Shown here piece after piece: positions 1-9,430 of a stretch of 58,146 bases of DNA. The number at the start of each line of letters is the position of its first letter. Position 1 is the first letter of the stretch. This stretch comes from Gordonia sp. UBA5067 (GTDB lineage: Bacteria > Actinomycetota > Actinomycetes > Mycobacteriales > Mycobacteriaceae): positions 14,890-73,035 of the forward strand of contig NZ_DIAX01000051.1 of NCBI RefSeq assembly GCF_002414845.1, read 5' to 3'. A program made the position numbers and the translations under genes. The notes under the pieces were generated by a model. The model was not told the origin of the DNA and did no database searches. It was given only the letters and a program-made list of their open reading frames with translations.

Positions 1-1343
1 TCGAGGTCGTTGGTCGGTTCGTCGAGTAGCAGCACATTCGGCTCGGCCATCAGAACTCGCGTCAATTGGAGGCGGCGACGCTCTCCGCCGGAAAGGTCGC
101 CGACCGGGGTGCGCTGACGGGCGGGAGAGAAACCCAGCCGCTCGGCAAGCTGACTGGCCGACATCTCCTTGTCTCCCACCATCATTCGGGTGGCGACGGC
201 CTCCACTGCGTCGAGGACCCGCTGGTCGGGGTCAAGGTCGTCGAGTTCTTGGCGCAGCCAGCCGATCGACACCGTCTTGCCTTCGATCCGCCGGCCGGGC
301 GCAACCGGCACTTCACCGGCCAGTGCGCGCAGCAACGTCGTCTTTCCGGAGCCGTTGACGCCGACCAGGCCGACCCGCTCGCCCGGGGTCAGTCGCCAGG
401 TCAGGTCGTCGAGCAGAACACGGGAGGTGCCGTCCTGGGCCACCGGGGTCGTCAGGTGTGCGTCTTCCAGCTCAATGACGATGCGGCCCAGCCGCCGTTT
501 GGCGAACGCCGACAAGGTGACGCTGTCACGCGGTGGGGGCACGTCGGCGATCAGCTTCTCGGCCGCCTCGATGCGATACTTCGGCTTCGACGTCCGCGCC
601 GGCGGACCCCGCCGTAGCCAGGCCAATTCTTTGCGCGCAAGATTGCGCCGCCGCTCCTCGGCGGCATCGGCCAGTCGTGAGCGCTGCGCCCGCGCGAACA
701 CCCAGTCGTTGTATCCGCCGTCGTACTCGTCGACCCCGCCGCCGTGCACCTCCCAGGTGCGCTGGGCGACGGTGTCGAGGAACCAACGGTCGTGGGTCAC
801 GACGACAACGGCGTCGCCGCGCGCAACGAGGTGGTCGGCCAACCATTCGACACCCTCGATATCGAGGTGGTTGGTGGGCTCGTCGAGGATGAGGACGTTG
901 GCGTCGGCCACCAGCGCTGCTGCCAGTGCCGCGCGGCGCCGCTGCCCACCCGACAGCTCGTCAGTGCGCCGGGTGAGCAGTTCGGCCACGCCGATGCCCG
1001 AAAGCACGTCACGGATCCGCGGATCCCCCGCCCATTCATGTTCGGCGAGACCGAGTGATCCGACGACGATGTCGGCGACCGTGGTGTCCGCTGGCAGCTC
1101 TGAACCCTGCGTGACGGTGGCGACACGCGCCTCACTCGCCCGCGACAGCCGGCCGCCGTCGGGCTCGGCGATGCCGGCCAGGATCTCGAGCAGGGTAGTC
1201 TTCCCGCCGCCGTTGAGGCCGACGACGCCGATCCGCTGACCGGCGTGCACCCCGACGCTCACCGACTCGAGCAGGGGTTTGATGCCGAAACTCTTGCTGA
1301 TCTTCTCGGCGTTGATCAGTACCGGGTTGGCCGGGGCGGTCAC
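1..1343 (-). CDS. ABC-F family ATPase (3' end outside window)
   Basis: This is a soluble twin-ATPase of the ABC-F class; members of this family act on the ribosome (translation factors or antibiotic protection). Both cassettes are visible. Domain 1 has Walker A GLNGGGKT near residue 45, signature LSGGQ and Walker B ILDEPTNHLD. Domain 2 has Walker A GVNGSGKT, signature LSGGE and Walker B LLLDEPTNDLD at the very edge of the window. There are no membrane segments. The GTG start at 1343 overlaps the TGA of the upstream lipase by 4 bases, so it is probably translationally coupled. About 447 residues are present and the C-terminus is missing. The subgroup (EttA, Uup or resistance type) cannot be decided from this. 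Confidence 0.93.
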   Translation of the reverse strand, partial: MTAPANPVLINAEKISKSFGIKPLLESVSVGVHAGQRIGVVGLNGGGKTTLLEILAGIAEPDGGRLSRASEARVATVTQGSELPADTTVADIVVGSLGLAEHEWAGDPRIRDVLSGIGVAELLTRRTDELSGGQRRRAALAAALVADANVLILDEPTNHLDIEGVEWLADHLVARGDAVVVVTHDRWFLDTVAQRTWEVHGGGVDEYDGGYNDWVFARAQRSRLADAAEERRRNLARKELAWLRRGPPARTSKPKYRIEAAEKLIADVPPPRDSVTLSAFAKRRLGRIVIELEDAHLTTPVAQDGTSRVLLDDLTWRLTPGERVGLVGVNGSGKTTLLRALAGEVPVAPGRRIEGKTVSIGWLRQELDDLDPDQRVLDAVEAVATRMMVGDKEMSASQLAERLGFSPARQRTPVGDLSGGERRRLQLTRVLMAEPNVLLLDEPTNDL

Positions 1344-2467
1344 CGAAAGTACCTCGCGACCGTGCCCATGGTGTCCGCCATCGACTGGCGGGTCACCGCC
1401 ATGTGGTCGCCCGGGTACACGCCCATCGCCACCGCGACGCCGGCGGCGCGCAGCTGATCCTGCAATGCCAGGGTGCCGATCGGGCTGACGACGTCGTCGG
1501 TCAAGCCCTGTTCCAGACGTACCGGGCGAACGAAGCCGGTAGCCGGAATACCGGCGTAGTCCCGGAGTGCGGCCATGAACGCCGGGGAACTGCTCGTCGA
1601 CCGCGCATACAGCGTTCCGGGCGCGACGGTGCGGAGCGCGACGACGAGATCGTGGACGCACAGATTGCGCGACTTGGCGACCCACTCCCGGCCGACGGGT
1701 GTCAGGTAGTCCAGGGCATGCACGTCGGGCCGCGCGTGGTTGAGCCCGCTCATCACATACAGACCAAAACCGGACATCGAGTTGAAGTAGCCGAGACTCG
1801 GGGTGCCGGGCTGCTGGAAGAGCGGCACGATCGTGGTGATCTGACTGGCCGGTGCGATCGCCACGGTGCCCAGCATCGTCAGCTCCGGCGCGTAGCGGGG
1901 TGCGACCCGCGACGCCCACAGCGCGGCGTGACCGCCCTGCGAATGCCCCAGCGACACCCATCGCTTGCCGATCACCGGGTCAATACTGCGCGCCGCCCGC
2001 ACCATGTCGATCACGTTGAAGGCCGACGACCGGCCGCCGAGGTACTCGGCGACGCCGCCGCCACCGAGGCCGATGTAGTCGGTGGCGGTGACCACGTAGC
2101 CGCGCCGCAGGGCCCCGGAGATGGTGGGCTGGTCGCGGTCGAGGAGTTGCCCCGATTGCACGCTGGGCGCACACCTGGCCGAGATGCCGCTGGTGCCGTG
2201 GGCCCACGACACCACCTGCCAGCCGTCGGCGGGCACCGCGCGCCGGGGGTAGTAGACGGCACCGGTACTCAGCGCCGGCCGACCGTTCTGGTCGCGCGTC
2301 GTGTATCGAACGGCCACTCCGCGCGCGGCTTCGGACGGCAGGTTGACCGTGGGTACCGCCGATTGTGCCACCACGGTTCCGGTGACCGGGTCCGCCGACG
2401 CCGGCGGAGTCGCACACACGCTGGTCACCGCGAGAACCGCACCGAGGAACACCGTCACGATCCGCAT
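1340..2467 (-). CDS. Secreted lipase / alpha-beta hydrolase (LIP family)
   Basis: A 375-residue exported esterase/lipase. An N-terminal signal peptide runs to the ASA-DP junction near residue 25. The nucleophile elbow GHSQGG puts Ser at about residue 176. A TDD segment and a GDHM segment near the C-terminus are the likely Asp and His of the triad. The size and the WAHGTSG oxyanion region fit the actinobacterial secretory lipase family, which hydrolyses acylglycerols or other esters outside the membrane. I chose the ATG at 2467, 33 bp after ispE, because it starts directly at the signal peptide; GTG codons at 2476 and 2500 are possible earlier starts. It sits between ispE and the ABC-F gene in one minus-strand run. 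The substrate is unknown. Confidence 0.85.
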   Translation of the reverse strand: MRIVTVFLGAVLAVTSVCATPPASADPVTGTVVAQSAVPTVNLPSEAARGVAVRYTTRDQNGRPALSTGAVYYPRRAVPADGWQVVSWAHGTSGISARCAPSVQSGQLLDRDQPTISGALRRGYVVTATDYIGLGGGGVAEYLGGRSSAFNVIDMVRAARSIDPVIGKRWVSLGHSQGGHAALWASRVAPRYAPELTMLGTVAIAPASQITTIVPLFQQPGTPSLGYFNSMSGFGLYVMSGLNHARPDVHALDYLTPVGREWVAKSRNLCVHDLVVALRTVAPGTLYARSTSSSPAFMAALRDYAGIPATGFVRPVRLEQGLTDDVVSPIGTLALQDQLRAAGVAVAMGVYPGDHMAVTRQSMADTMGTVARYFR

Positions 2468-2500
2468 GTGAGACACCCTATCGACCGCCCGACTACCCAC

Positions 2501-3418
2501 TCAAACAATCCGGCACCCCGGCACTGGGCCGTGCGCGGTGCGCACGGACTTGGCCACGCCGCGACCGGCCAGTTCGGCGGCGACCCGCACCGCCGCCTCC
2601 TCGTCCGCGCACAGGAACGCGCACGTCGGCCCCGAACCGGAGACGATCCCGGCCAGCGCACCGGCATCGACCCCCGCGCTCAGCGTCCGGCGCAGCGTTG
2701 GCTGCAGCGACAACGCCGCAGGTTGCAGATCATTGTGCAGCAGCGCTGCGACCTGCTCCACCTCGCCCGCGGCCAAGGCCCGCAGCAGGTCGTCGGGCCG
2801 GTGCGTCACCGGCTCGGCGGCGGCTTCTTTGGCCCGCAGCCGATCGAGTTCGGCAAACACCGCGGGGGTGGCCAGGCCGGTCTTGGCGATCGCGAGCACC
2901 CAGTGGTACTGGCCGCGCGACAACACCGGCGAGAGCCGTTCCCCACGTCCGACGCCCAGCGCGGTGCCGCCGTGTAGCCCGAACGGCACATCGGAGCCGA
3001 GGTCGGCGGCCGCGGCAATCAGTTCGGCGCGACTCCAGCCGACGCCCAGCAGCCGGGTGCAGGCGAGCAACGAGGCGGCCGCGTCGGCGCTGCCGCCGGC
3101 CATTCCGCCCGCGACGGGGATCGACTTGCCGATCTCAATGGCCACTCTGGCATCCGGGTCGACGCGGACCGCCGCGCGCCCGGCAAGGTTGAGCGCGGGA
3201 TCGTCGGGCACCTCGGCCGCCCCTTCGCCCGACGTCTGCACCGACAGCACGTCGGCTGCTCGTACGGTGACGTCGTCGAAGAGTGAAACCGCCTGGAACA
3301 CCGTAGTCAGCTCGTGATAGCCGTCGGCTCGAACTGCACCGACACGAAGGTGCAGGTTGACCTTGGCCGCGGCACGCACCGTGATCGCAGCGGATCGCGC
3401 GCGGGGTTTGAGGGACAC
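2501..3418 (-). CDS. ispE: 4-diphosphocytidyl-2-C-methyl-D-erythritol kinase
   Basis: IspE phosphorylates CDP-methylerythritol in the non-mevalonate (MEP) isoprenoid pathway, which feeds decaprenyl-phosphate and menaquinone synthesis. The 305-residue protein has the GHMP-kinase ATP loop [14 protein letters not shown] at residues 101-114, the N-terminal AKVNLHL motif and a C-terminal GSGPT motif. Length is normal for the family. The GTG start at 3418 lies 7 bases after the rsmA stop, giving the conserved rsmA-ispE pair. Confidence 0.96.
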   Translation of the reverse strand: MSLKPRARSAAITVRAAAKVNLHLRVGAVRADGYHELTTVFQAVSLFDDVTVRAADVLSVQTSGEGAAEVPDDPALNLAGRAAVRVDPDARVAIEIGKSIPVAGGMAGGSADAAASLLACTRLLGVGWSRAELIAAAADLGSDVPFGLHGGTALGVGRGERLSPVLSRGQYHWVLAIAKTGLATPAVFAELDRLRAKEAAAEPVTHRPDDLLRALAAGEVEQVAALLHNDLQPAALSLQPTLRRTLSAGVDAGALAGIVSGSGPTCAFLCADEEAAVRVAAELAGRGVAKSVRTAHGPVPGCRIV

Positions 3419-3424
3419 GAAACC

Positions 3425-5508
<2,084 letters not shown>

Positions 5509-5594
5509 TCACGACGGACATGTCACGAAATGATATCGAACTAGCGACTTTCCGGCCACCCGAAAGTGGACAACTAGGTGCTGAACAGCGACTT

Positions 5595-6437
5595 CTACGA
5601 GCTGATTCCATACACTCGGCGGGCATTGCCGCCCAATATCGCAGCCATCTCACCGTCGGACACGCCGCGCAACTCGGCCAGAAACCGTGCGGTGTACGGC
5701 AGACAATACGACTGATTGCGGCGCCCCCGATAGGGATGCGGGGTGAGGAACGGCGCGTCGGTCTCGACGAGGATCTGCCCGTCGGGCACGAGGAGCGCAG
5801 CCTCCTGCAACGTCTGCGCATTGCCAAAGGTCACGGTGCCCGAGAAGCTCAGCACATACCCCCGCTCGACACACTCGCGCGCTATCGCCGCGTCACCGGA
5901 GAAACAGTGCATGATCACCGTCTCCGGCGAGCCCTCGGCAGCCAGGATGTCCAGCAGCGCACGGTCGGCCTCGCGATTGTGGATCATCAGGGGCTTGCCG
6001 ACCCGTTTCGCGAGATCGATATGCCAGGAGAACGCCTCGGCCTGTACCTGCGGCGAGGCACAGTCGGGCGAGCGCGACGGCCAGTAGTAGTCCAAGCCAG
6101 TCTCCCCCACGGCGACGACGCGCTCATGACGCGCCATCTCCTCGAGTTCGGCCTGCGTCTGCGCGGTGAGGTCGCCGGCATGCATCGGGTGCAGCGCCAC
6201 CGCCGCGTAACACCGGTCGTCCCACTCGGCGGCCGCGATCGCCCACCGGGCGTCGACCATGTCGTCGGCCACCGTGACCACCTGTTCGACCCCCACCGCG
6301 GCGGCGTGGTCGAGGATGGCGGCCACGGTCTCCGCCGAGCGGCCGCCGCATGCGGCGAGGTGCGTGTGCGCGTCCACCAGTCCGGGCAGCTGCTGCGGAT
6401 CGGGCGGAGGTTCGCGGCGGTCAGTCTTCTTGCTCAC
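5595..6437 (-). CDS. tatD: TatD-family metal-dependent hydrolase/DNase
   Basis: The TatD family consists of TIM-barrel metal hydrolases with 3'-5' DNase activity implicated in DNA repair and quality control. The 280-residue protein shows the metal ligands in order: DAHTHLA near the N-terminus, GETGLDYYW, IHNREAD, MHCFSGD and ETDAPFLTPHP. The likely start is GTG at 6437. It lies upstream of rpfB with a 152-bp gap, so rpfB may have its own promoter there. A plus-strand unit starts just upstream, making 6438-6470 a divergent promoter region. Confidence 0.93.
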   Translation of the reverse strand: MSKKTDRREPPPDPQQLPGLVDAHTHLAACGGRSAETVAAILDHAAAVGVEQVVTVADDMVDARWAIAAAEWDDRCYAAVALHPMHAGDLTAQTQAELEEMARHERVVAVGETGLDYYWPSRSPDCASPQVQAEAFSWHIDLAKRVGKPLMIHNREADRALLDILAAEGSPETVIMHCFSGDAAIARECVERGYVLSFSGTVTFGNAQTLQEAALLVPDGQILVETDAPFLTPHPYRGRRNQSYCLPYTARFLAELRGVSDGEMAAILGGNARRVYGISS

Positions 6438-6470
6438 CGGTTCACCGTCTCATAGATTGGAGGTGCCCCT

Positions 6471-6527
6471 GTGCCGCCGGACGAGGAGTTCGGTCGCGGC
6501 GGCGTCCAGCGCGCACTGGCCGGATGA
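6471..6527 (+). CDS. Candidate 18-residue micro-ORF (leader peptide?)
   Basis: A short open frame starting with GTG at 6471, preceded by a near-ideal GGAGG at 6459-6463 with 7-base spacing. It encodes VPPDEEFGRGGVQRALAG and its stop overlaps the ATG of the next small ORF in an ATGA arrangement. No homolog is recognised. It could be a leader peptide that couples translation to the downstream reductase, or the residue of a decayed gene. The good ribosome site and the two successive ATGA junctions are the only evidence. Confidence 0.4.
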   Translation: MPPDEEFGRGGVQRALAG

Positions 6528-6643
6528 AGGGAAGCCGCATGGGACACGGGATGACCTGGACCGGAGTGGTGAAGAAGTCGCGCGAGCTGCTGGACGGCTC
6601 GAACTTGGTCACCGATGGCGGGCCGGAGCCTCACCGCACATGA
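6524..6643 (+). CDS. Candidate 39-residue small ORF coupled to the reductase
   Basis: The ATG at 6524 overlaps the stop of the 18-residue ORF, and its own TGA (6641-6643) overlaps the ATG of the reductase at 6640. The peptide is moderately basic, with a segment TGVVKKSRELLDGSNLV. I recognise no family. The double ATGA chain suggests real translation, but the sequence could also be a gene remnant. Confidence 0.35.
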   Translation: MKGSRMGHGMTWTGVVKKSRELLDGSNLVTDGGPEPHRT

Positions 6644-7236
6644 ACCTCACGGTCAGCCTGCAGGTCACCCTCGACGGCGTCGCCCAGGCGAACGGCGGCA
6701 ACAACGAGGCGACGGACCCGGGATTCACCCGCGGCGGATGGGCGCTGCCGCACAACGACGGCGACGTCGTGCAATACATCCTTGACACCTGGCGGCGTCC
6801 CGACGCCTTCCTGCTCGGCCGGCGGACCTACGGCCTGTTCGAGTCCTACTGGGGCGCCCGCCGCGACGACCACAGCTTCGGCGAGGCGATCAGCTCGAAA
6901 CCGAAGTACCTTGTCTCCACCACCGTGACCGAGCCGACATGGGAGCAGACGACGGTCATCACCGGCGATGTCGCGGCCCGCGTGCGCGAACTCAAGGCGC
7001 GGCACGGCGGCGAGCTGCTCGTGGTGGGCAGCACGGCGCTCGCCCGGTGGCTGCTCGAGAACGAGCTGGTGGACCAGCTGAACCTGGTGCAGTTTCCGGT
7101 CATCGTCGGCGAGGGCGAACGACTGTTCCCCGCACAGGGCCTGGATTTCGCGCTCGACCTGATCGACTCCCGCGTGTTCGGCACCGGCATCGTCGCCCTC
7201 ACCTACGACGTGGTCGGTCGCCCCAACTACGCCTGA
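6640..7236 (+). CDS. Dihydrofolate reductase-like (RibD C-terminal domain) protein
   Basis: A 198-residue protein of the RibD-C/DHFR fold family, which are NADPH-dependent reductases often of unknown substrate. It starts MNLTVSLQVTLDGV, the typical first strand, followed by FLLGRRTYGLF and, near the C-terminus, LLVVGSTALARWLL and FPVIVGEGERLF, the nucleotide-binding signature of the family. ATG 6640 is chosen because the family begins there and because it overlaps the preceding small ORF. True folate metabolism is unlikely; many such genes are stand-alone stress or accessory reductases. Confidence 0.85.
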   Translation: MNLTVSLQVTLDGVAQANGGNNEATDPGFTRGGWALPHNDGDVVQYILDTWRRPDAFLLGRRTYGLFESYWGARRDDHSFGEAISSKPKYLVSTTVTEPTWEQTTVITGDVAARVRELKARHGGELLVVGSTALARWLLENELVDQLNLVQFPVIVGEGERLFPAQGLDFALDLIDSRVFGTGIVALTYDVVGRPNYA

Positions 7237-7342
7237 ACGATCGTCGTCGAGACTCCGTCGGATTACCCGTGGAAAGGATCACGAGCAGATCGAGCCGACA
7301 GGGCCGCCGGACAGGCGCCGCGCCCGGTTGAGTCGCACGGGC

Positions 7343-7972
7343 CTACGTGGCGTCGCCCTCGACCGCAAACGCCACTATCGCTTTGACGAGTGTGCGCCGT
7401 TGCGCCGACGCCGGCGATGCCTCCGGCTCCAGAAGCCAGCGCAACACGTAGCCGTCCATGAAGTTCATCGCAAATAGCCCCAGCTCATCAACATCGATCG
7501 CCCAGTTCACCCTCGCGACCTCGGCGCACGTAACCAGCATCGCCGTGATGTAGGCAGTATTCAATCGGTACTGGAGCAGAGCGGTGTCGAGTATGGGACC
7601 ACCGCCACGGATGCCGTTGGTGGCGATCTCGTAGGTCACCAACCGCCGTGTCGGCGTCGAAGAGATGATCCCCCACCAGGACTCCACGGCCTGGGTCAAC
7701 AGGTTGTCCAGGCCCGCAACTCCACGCATGTCTGTTGCACCGGGCGGTAACTGTCCAGCGACTTGAACCACCTGATCAGCCAATTCCAGAGCCACTGCAC
7801 GAACCAGTTCGTCCTTGCTCGGATAGAAGTACTGCAGCGTGCCCAAGGAGACACCGGCGGCCACCGCGACATCCCTCATCGTGAACGACGAGAACCCTAA
7901 CCGCTCGGCCAACTCGACCGCCGCTTCGAGCAACTGCCGCCGCCTGGCCGAGGCTGTCATCCGTGGAGCCAC
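7343..7972 (-). CDS. TetR/AcrR-family transcriptional regulator
   Basis: A 209-residue repressor-type protein. The N-terminal helix-turn-helix is clear (FTMRDVAVAAGVSLGTLQYF, about residues 31-50), followed by a C-terminal ligand/dimer domain with a TetR_C-like stretch. The GTG at 7972 is preferred because a minus-strand promoter (-35 TTGGAC at 8007-8002, -10 TACCCT at 7985-7980) places the transcript start at or next to it, which would give a leaderless mRNA; an internal ATG at 7960 is the alternative. It diverges from three exported-protein genes, with a triple palindrome between them, and is the obvious candidate to bind it. The ligand is unknown. Confidence 0.92.
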   Translation of the reverse strand: MAPRMTASARRRQLLEAAVELAERLGFSSFTMRDVAVAAGVSLGTLQYFYPSKDELVRAVALELADQVVQVAGQLPPGATDMRGVAGLDNLLTQAVESWWGIISSTPTRRLVTYEIATNGIRGGGPILDTALLQYRLNTAYITAMLVTCAEVARVNWAIDVDELGLFAMNFMDGYVLRWLLEPEASPASAQRRTLVKAIVAFAVEGDAT

Positions 7973-7979
7973 GAGGTTG

Positions 7980-8007
7980 AGGGTAGCTCTGCGTCCACCC
8001 AGTCCAA
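7980..8007 (-). promoter_or_regulatory. Candidate promoter of the TetR gene, leaderless
   Basis: On the minus strand, TTGGAC (8007-8002), a 16-base spacer and TACCCT (7985-7980) lie 7 bases before the GTG start at 7972. This is the spacing expected for a leaderless actinobacterial transcript. It is a motif reading only. Confidence 0.5.
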
Positions 8008-8034
8008 GAAGTTCGATCGGTTGACCATCGGTAT

Positions 8035-8090
8035 TCGTACGATTTTGGTATCTGTCAGTCGTACGATTATGGTATCTGTCAGTCGTACGA
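8035..8090. promoter_or_regulatory. Triple TCGTACGA operator array
   Basis: The 8-bp palindrome TCGTACGA occurs three times at exactly 24-bp intervals (8035-8042, 8059-8066, 8083-8090). The first two 24-bp units are identical except for one base; the third diverges after the palindrome. An 11-bp inverted repeat CTGTC-C-GACAG follows at 8095-8105. The array lies in the 189-bp divergent gap between the TetR gene and the exported-protein genes, so it is most likely the TetR operator. Binding is inference. Confidence 0.7.
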
Positions 8091-8161
8091 TAAGTCTGTC
8101 CGACAGTCGGTCGCAGTCCTACCCTCGACTCCTAGAACTCGCAACGAAAGGCCAGTTGAGA

Positions 8162-8434
8162 ATGAAGAGATTAGCCTCGAGTCATCGCCGGATATTCGGC
8201 GCCACAGTCGTCATCGGTGCGCTTTTCACCGGTTCCGTAGCCGGAGCATCCATCGCCGCTGCGGACGACGGCCCACCGGAACCCGGTCAGAATCAGATGC
8301 AGGGCCCCAACAGTGGGCCACCCGAGCCCGGCCAGAATCAGTTTCAAGGTCCCGGACAGACGCCAAGCCCGAAGAAGCCCGCACCGAAGGCCGGATTCTG
8401 GTTAGGTCCGTTCTGGATCGCTACCGATTCCTAA
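8162..8434 (+). CDS. Small exported Pro/Gln-rich protein with internal repeat
   Basis: A 90-residue pre-protein. It has a basic N-terminus, a hydrophobic core and a likely cleavage after SIAAA near residue 34. The mature part contains a tandem duplication, GPPEPGQNQMQGPNS then GPPEPGQNQFQGPGQ, a Lys/Pro linker and an aromatic tail FWLGPFWIATDS. No family is recognised. The ATG at 8162 is preceded by GAAAGG; the frame stays open upstream through the operator array, but that part is not plausible protein. It is first of three genes for small exported proteins and ends 7 bases before a strong terminator hairpin. Confidence 0.8.
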   Translation: MKRLASSHRRIFGATVVIGALFTGSVAGASIAAADDGPPEPGQNQMQGPNSGPPEPGQNQFQGPGQTPSPKKPAPKAGFWLGPFWIATDS

Positions 8435-8440
8435 GCTAGA

Positions 8441-8470
8441 GCGCCCCCCACCTCGGTGGGGGGCGCCTTT
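8441..8470 (+). terminator. Rho-independent terminator-like hairpin
   Basis: A perfect GC-rich stem (8441-8451 with 8456-8466, tetraloop) is followed by CTTTGT. It would end or attenuate transcription after the first small exported-protein gene, so the second and third genes may be expressed at a lower level or from their own promoter. Confidence 0.7.
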
Positions 8471-8504
8471 GTATGTCGCCCCGCGAAAGGACTGCAGAAC
8501 CACA

Positions 8505-8906
8505 ATGAATAAAGATGCATATTCTCGACGCCGCGCACTGATCACTCTCGCCGCCGCCGGGCTAATTCCGGGCATCGTGGGCGGTGCCTCCCAGGCTCAG
8601 GCCGAAACCTTCACCATCAACGCGGTCGCAGACGGCAACACCATCGCAGCCAGCTCGTTCGGCGCTCCCGAATGGGGCGATCCAGACAACAACGGCTGCG
8701 CCCTGGTAGACGTTGGCCGCGGCCGAGTCATCGGATCTGGAAATCGCGATAGCGCCAACCCCGGCCGCATCTACATCAAAAGTGAACCAGTGGCGAACGG
8801 CACATATACGGTCGCCATCCGGTGCTACACCGGATTCTACTCGTCTTCGGTGGTCTCCAACCGTGTCGTCGTCACCGTTCCCGGAGCTCCGGGGTTCGGC
8901 AGCTAG
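8505..8906 (+). CDS. Exported protein with Tat-like signal
   Basis: A 133-residue pre-protein. The N-terminus carries SRRRALITLAAAG, a plausible twin-arginine signal, with cleavage after the AQA near residue 33. The mature domain is about 100 residues, Ser/Val/Asn-rich, with alternating hydrophobic strands and two Cys (NNGCALVDV and IRCYTGFY) that could form a disulfide, reminiscent of a small beta-sandwich. No family is recognised. The ATG at 8505 follows GCGAAAGG at some distance. It lies between two other small exported-protein genes on the same strand. Confidence 0.8.
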   Translation: MNKDAYSRRRALITLAAAGLIPGIVGGASQAQAETFTINAVADGNTIAASSFGAPEWGDPDNNGCALVDVGRGRVIGSGNRDSANPGRIYIKSEPVANGTYTVAIRCYTGFYSSSVVSNRVVVTVPGAPGFGS

Positions 8907-8948
8907 TCTCCACACTCCCCGAGTTGCCTGAAACTAAAGGACCTTATC

Positions 8949-9335
8949 GTGAGACTTGTACGCAATTCCAGGCTCGCCGTTGCCATTGCAACGATCACAG
9001 CGTTCGGCGGCCTCGTGATCGGCGGCGTCGTGAATGGCAGTGGCGGAGCGGTTGCCGACGTAAATCCGCCATCGCACCACGGGTTCGGCGCATTCAATCC
9101 GAAGCTGCACAAACAAGGCGACCGGTGCACCGCTGCCGGGCGCCGCGGCGTGTGGGTGGTGGACCATTCGAAGTCGAACCACCGCTGGGTCTGCGACACC
9201 GACGACGGCCTGCCCACCTTCAACCCCAGCGCGCACGCAAAAGGTGATTCCTGCACGAGCAACGGCCGAGTCGGCGGGTGGATGCCCATCGATAGCGGAC
9301 ACGGGCGGGAGTGGGTGTGTTACACCGACCGCTGA
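8949..9335 (+). CDS. Exported protein with two copies of a Cys/Trp motif
   Basis: A 128-residue pre-protein with a signal peptide ending around AVADV (residue 37). The mature part holds two copies of a roughly 30-residue unit with the pattern H-x2-GD-x-C-T...W...R-x-WVC-x-TD (about residues 54-85 and 96-127), each with one Cys pair. The GTG at 8949 has AAAGGA 6 bases upstream. The repeat architecture suggests a small disulfide-stabilised extracellular binding module, but I recognise no family. It is last of the three-gene exported-protein group downstream of the TCGTACGA array. Confidence 0.8.
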   Translation: MRLVRNSRLAVAIATITAFGGLVIGGVVNGSGGAVADVNPPSHHGFGAFNPKLHKQGDRCTAAGRRGVWVVDHSKSNHRWVCDTDDGLPTFNPSAHAKGDSCTSNGRVGGWMPIDSGHGREWVCYTDR

Positions 9336-9430
9336 GCATGCCCGGTGCATGTCAAATCACCATTTCCTGACATGCACCGAACGTGGTTGTCGCCGCGCAG
9401 CGCATGCAAGATTCGCGTAGCGTGTTCCCA

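Noticed and set aside
1403..2977. Long open plus-strand frame across the lipase and ispE
   Set aside because: GC-rich shadow: the opposite strand carries clear lipase and IspE motifs, while this frame is Arg/Gly/His-rich without domains.
8021..8161. N-terminal extension of the first small exported protein
   Set aside because: It would translate through the operator array into a repetitive Ser/Arg peptide in front of a complete signal peptide; the ATG at 8162 has its own ribosome site.
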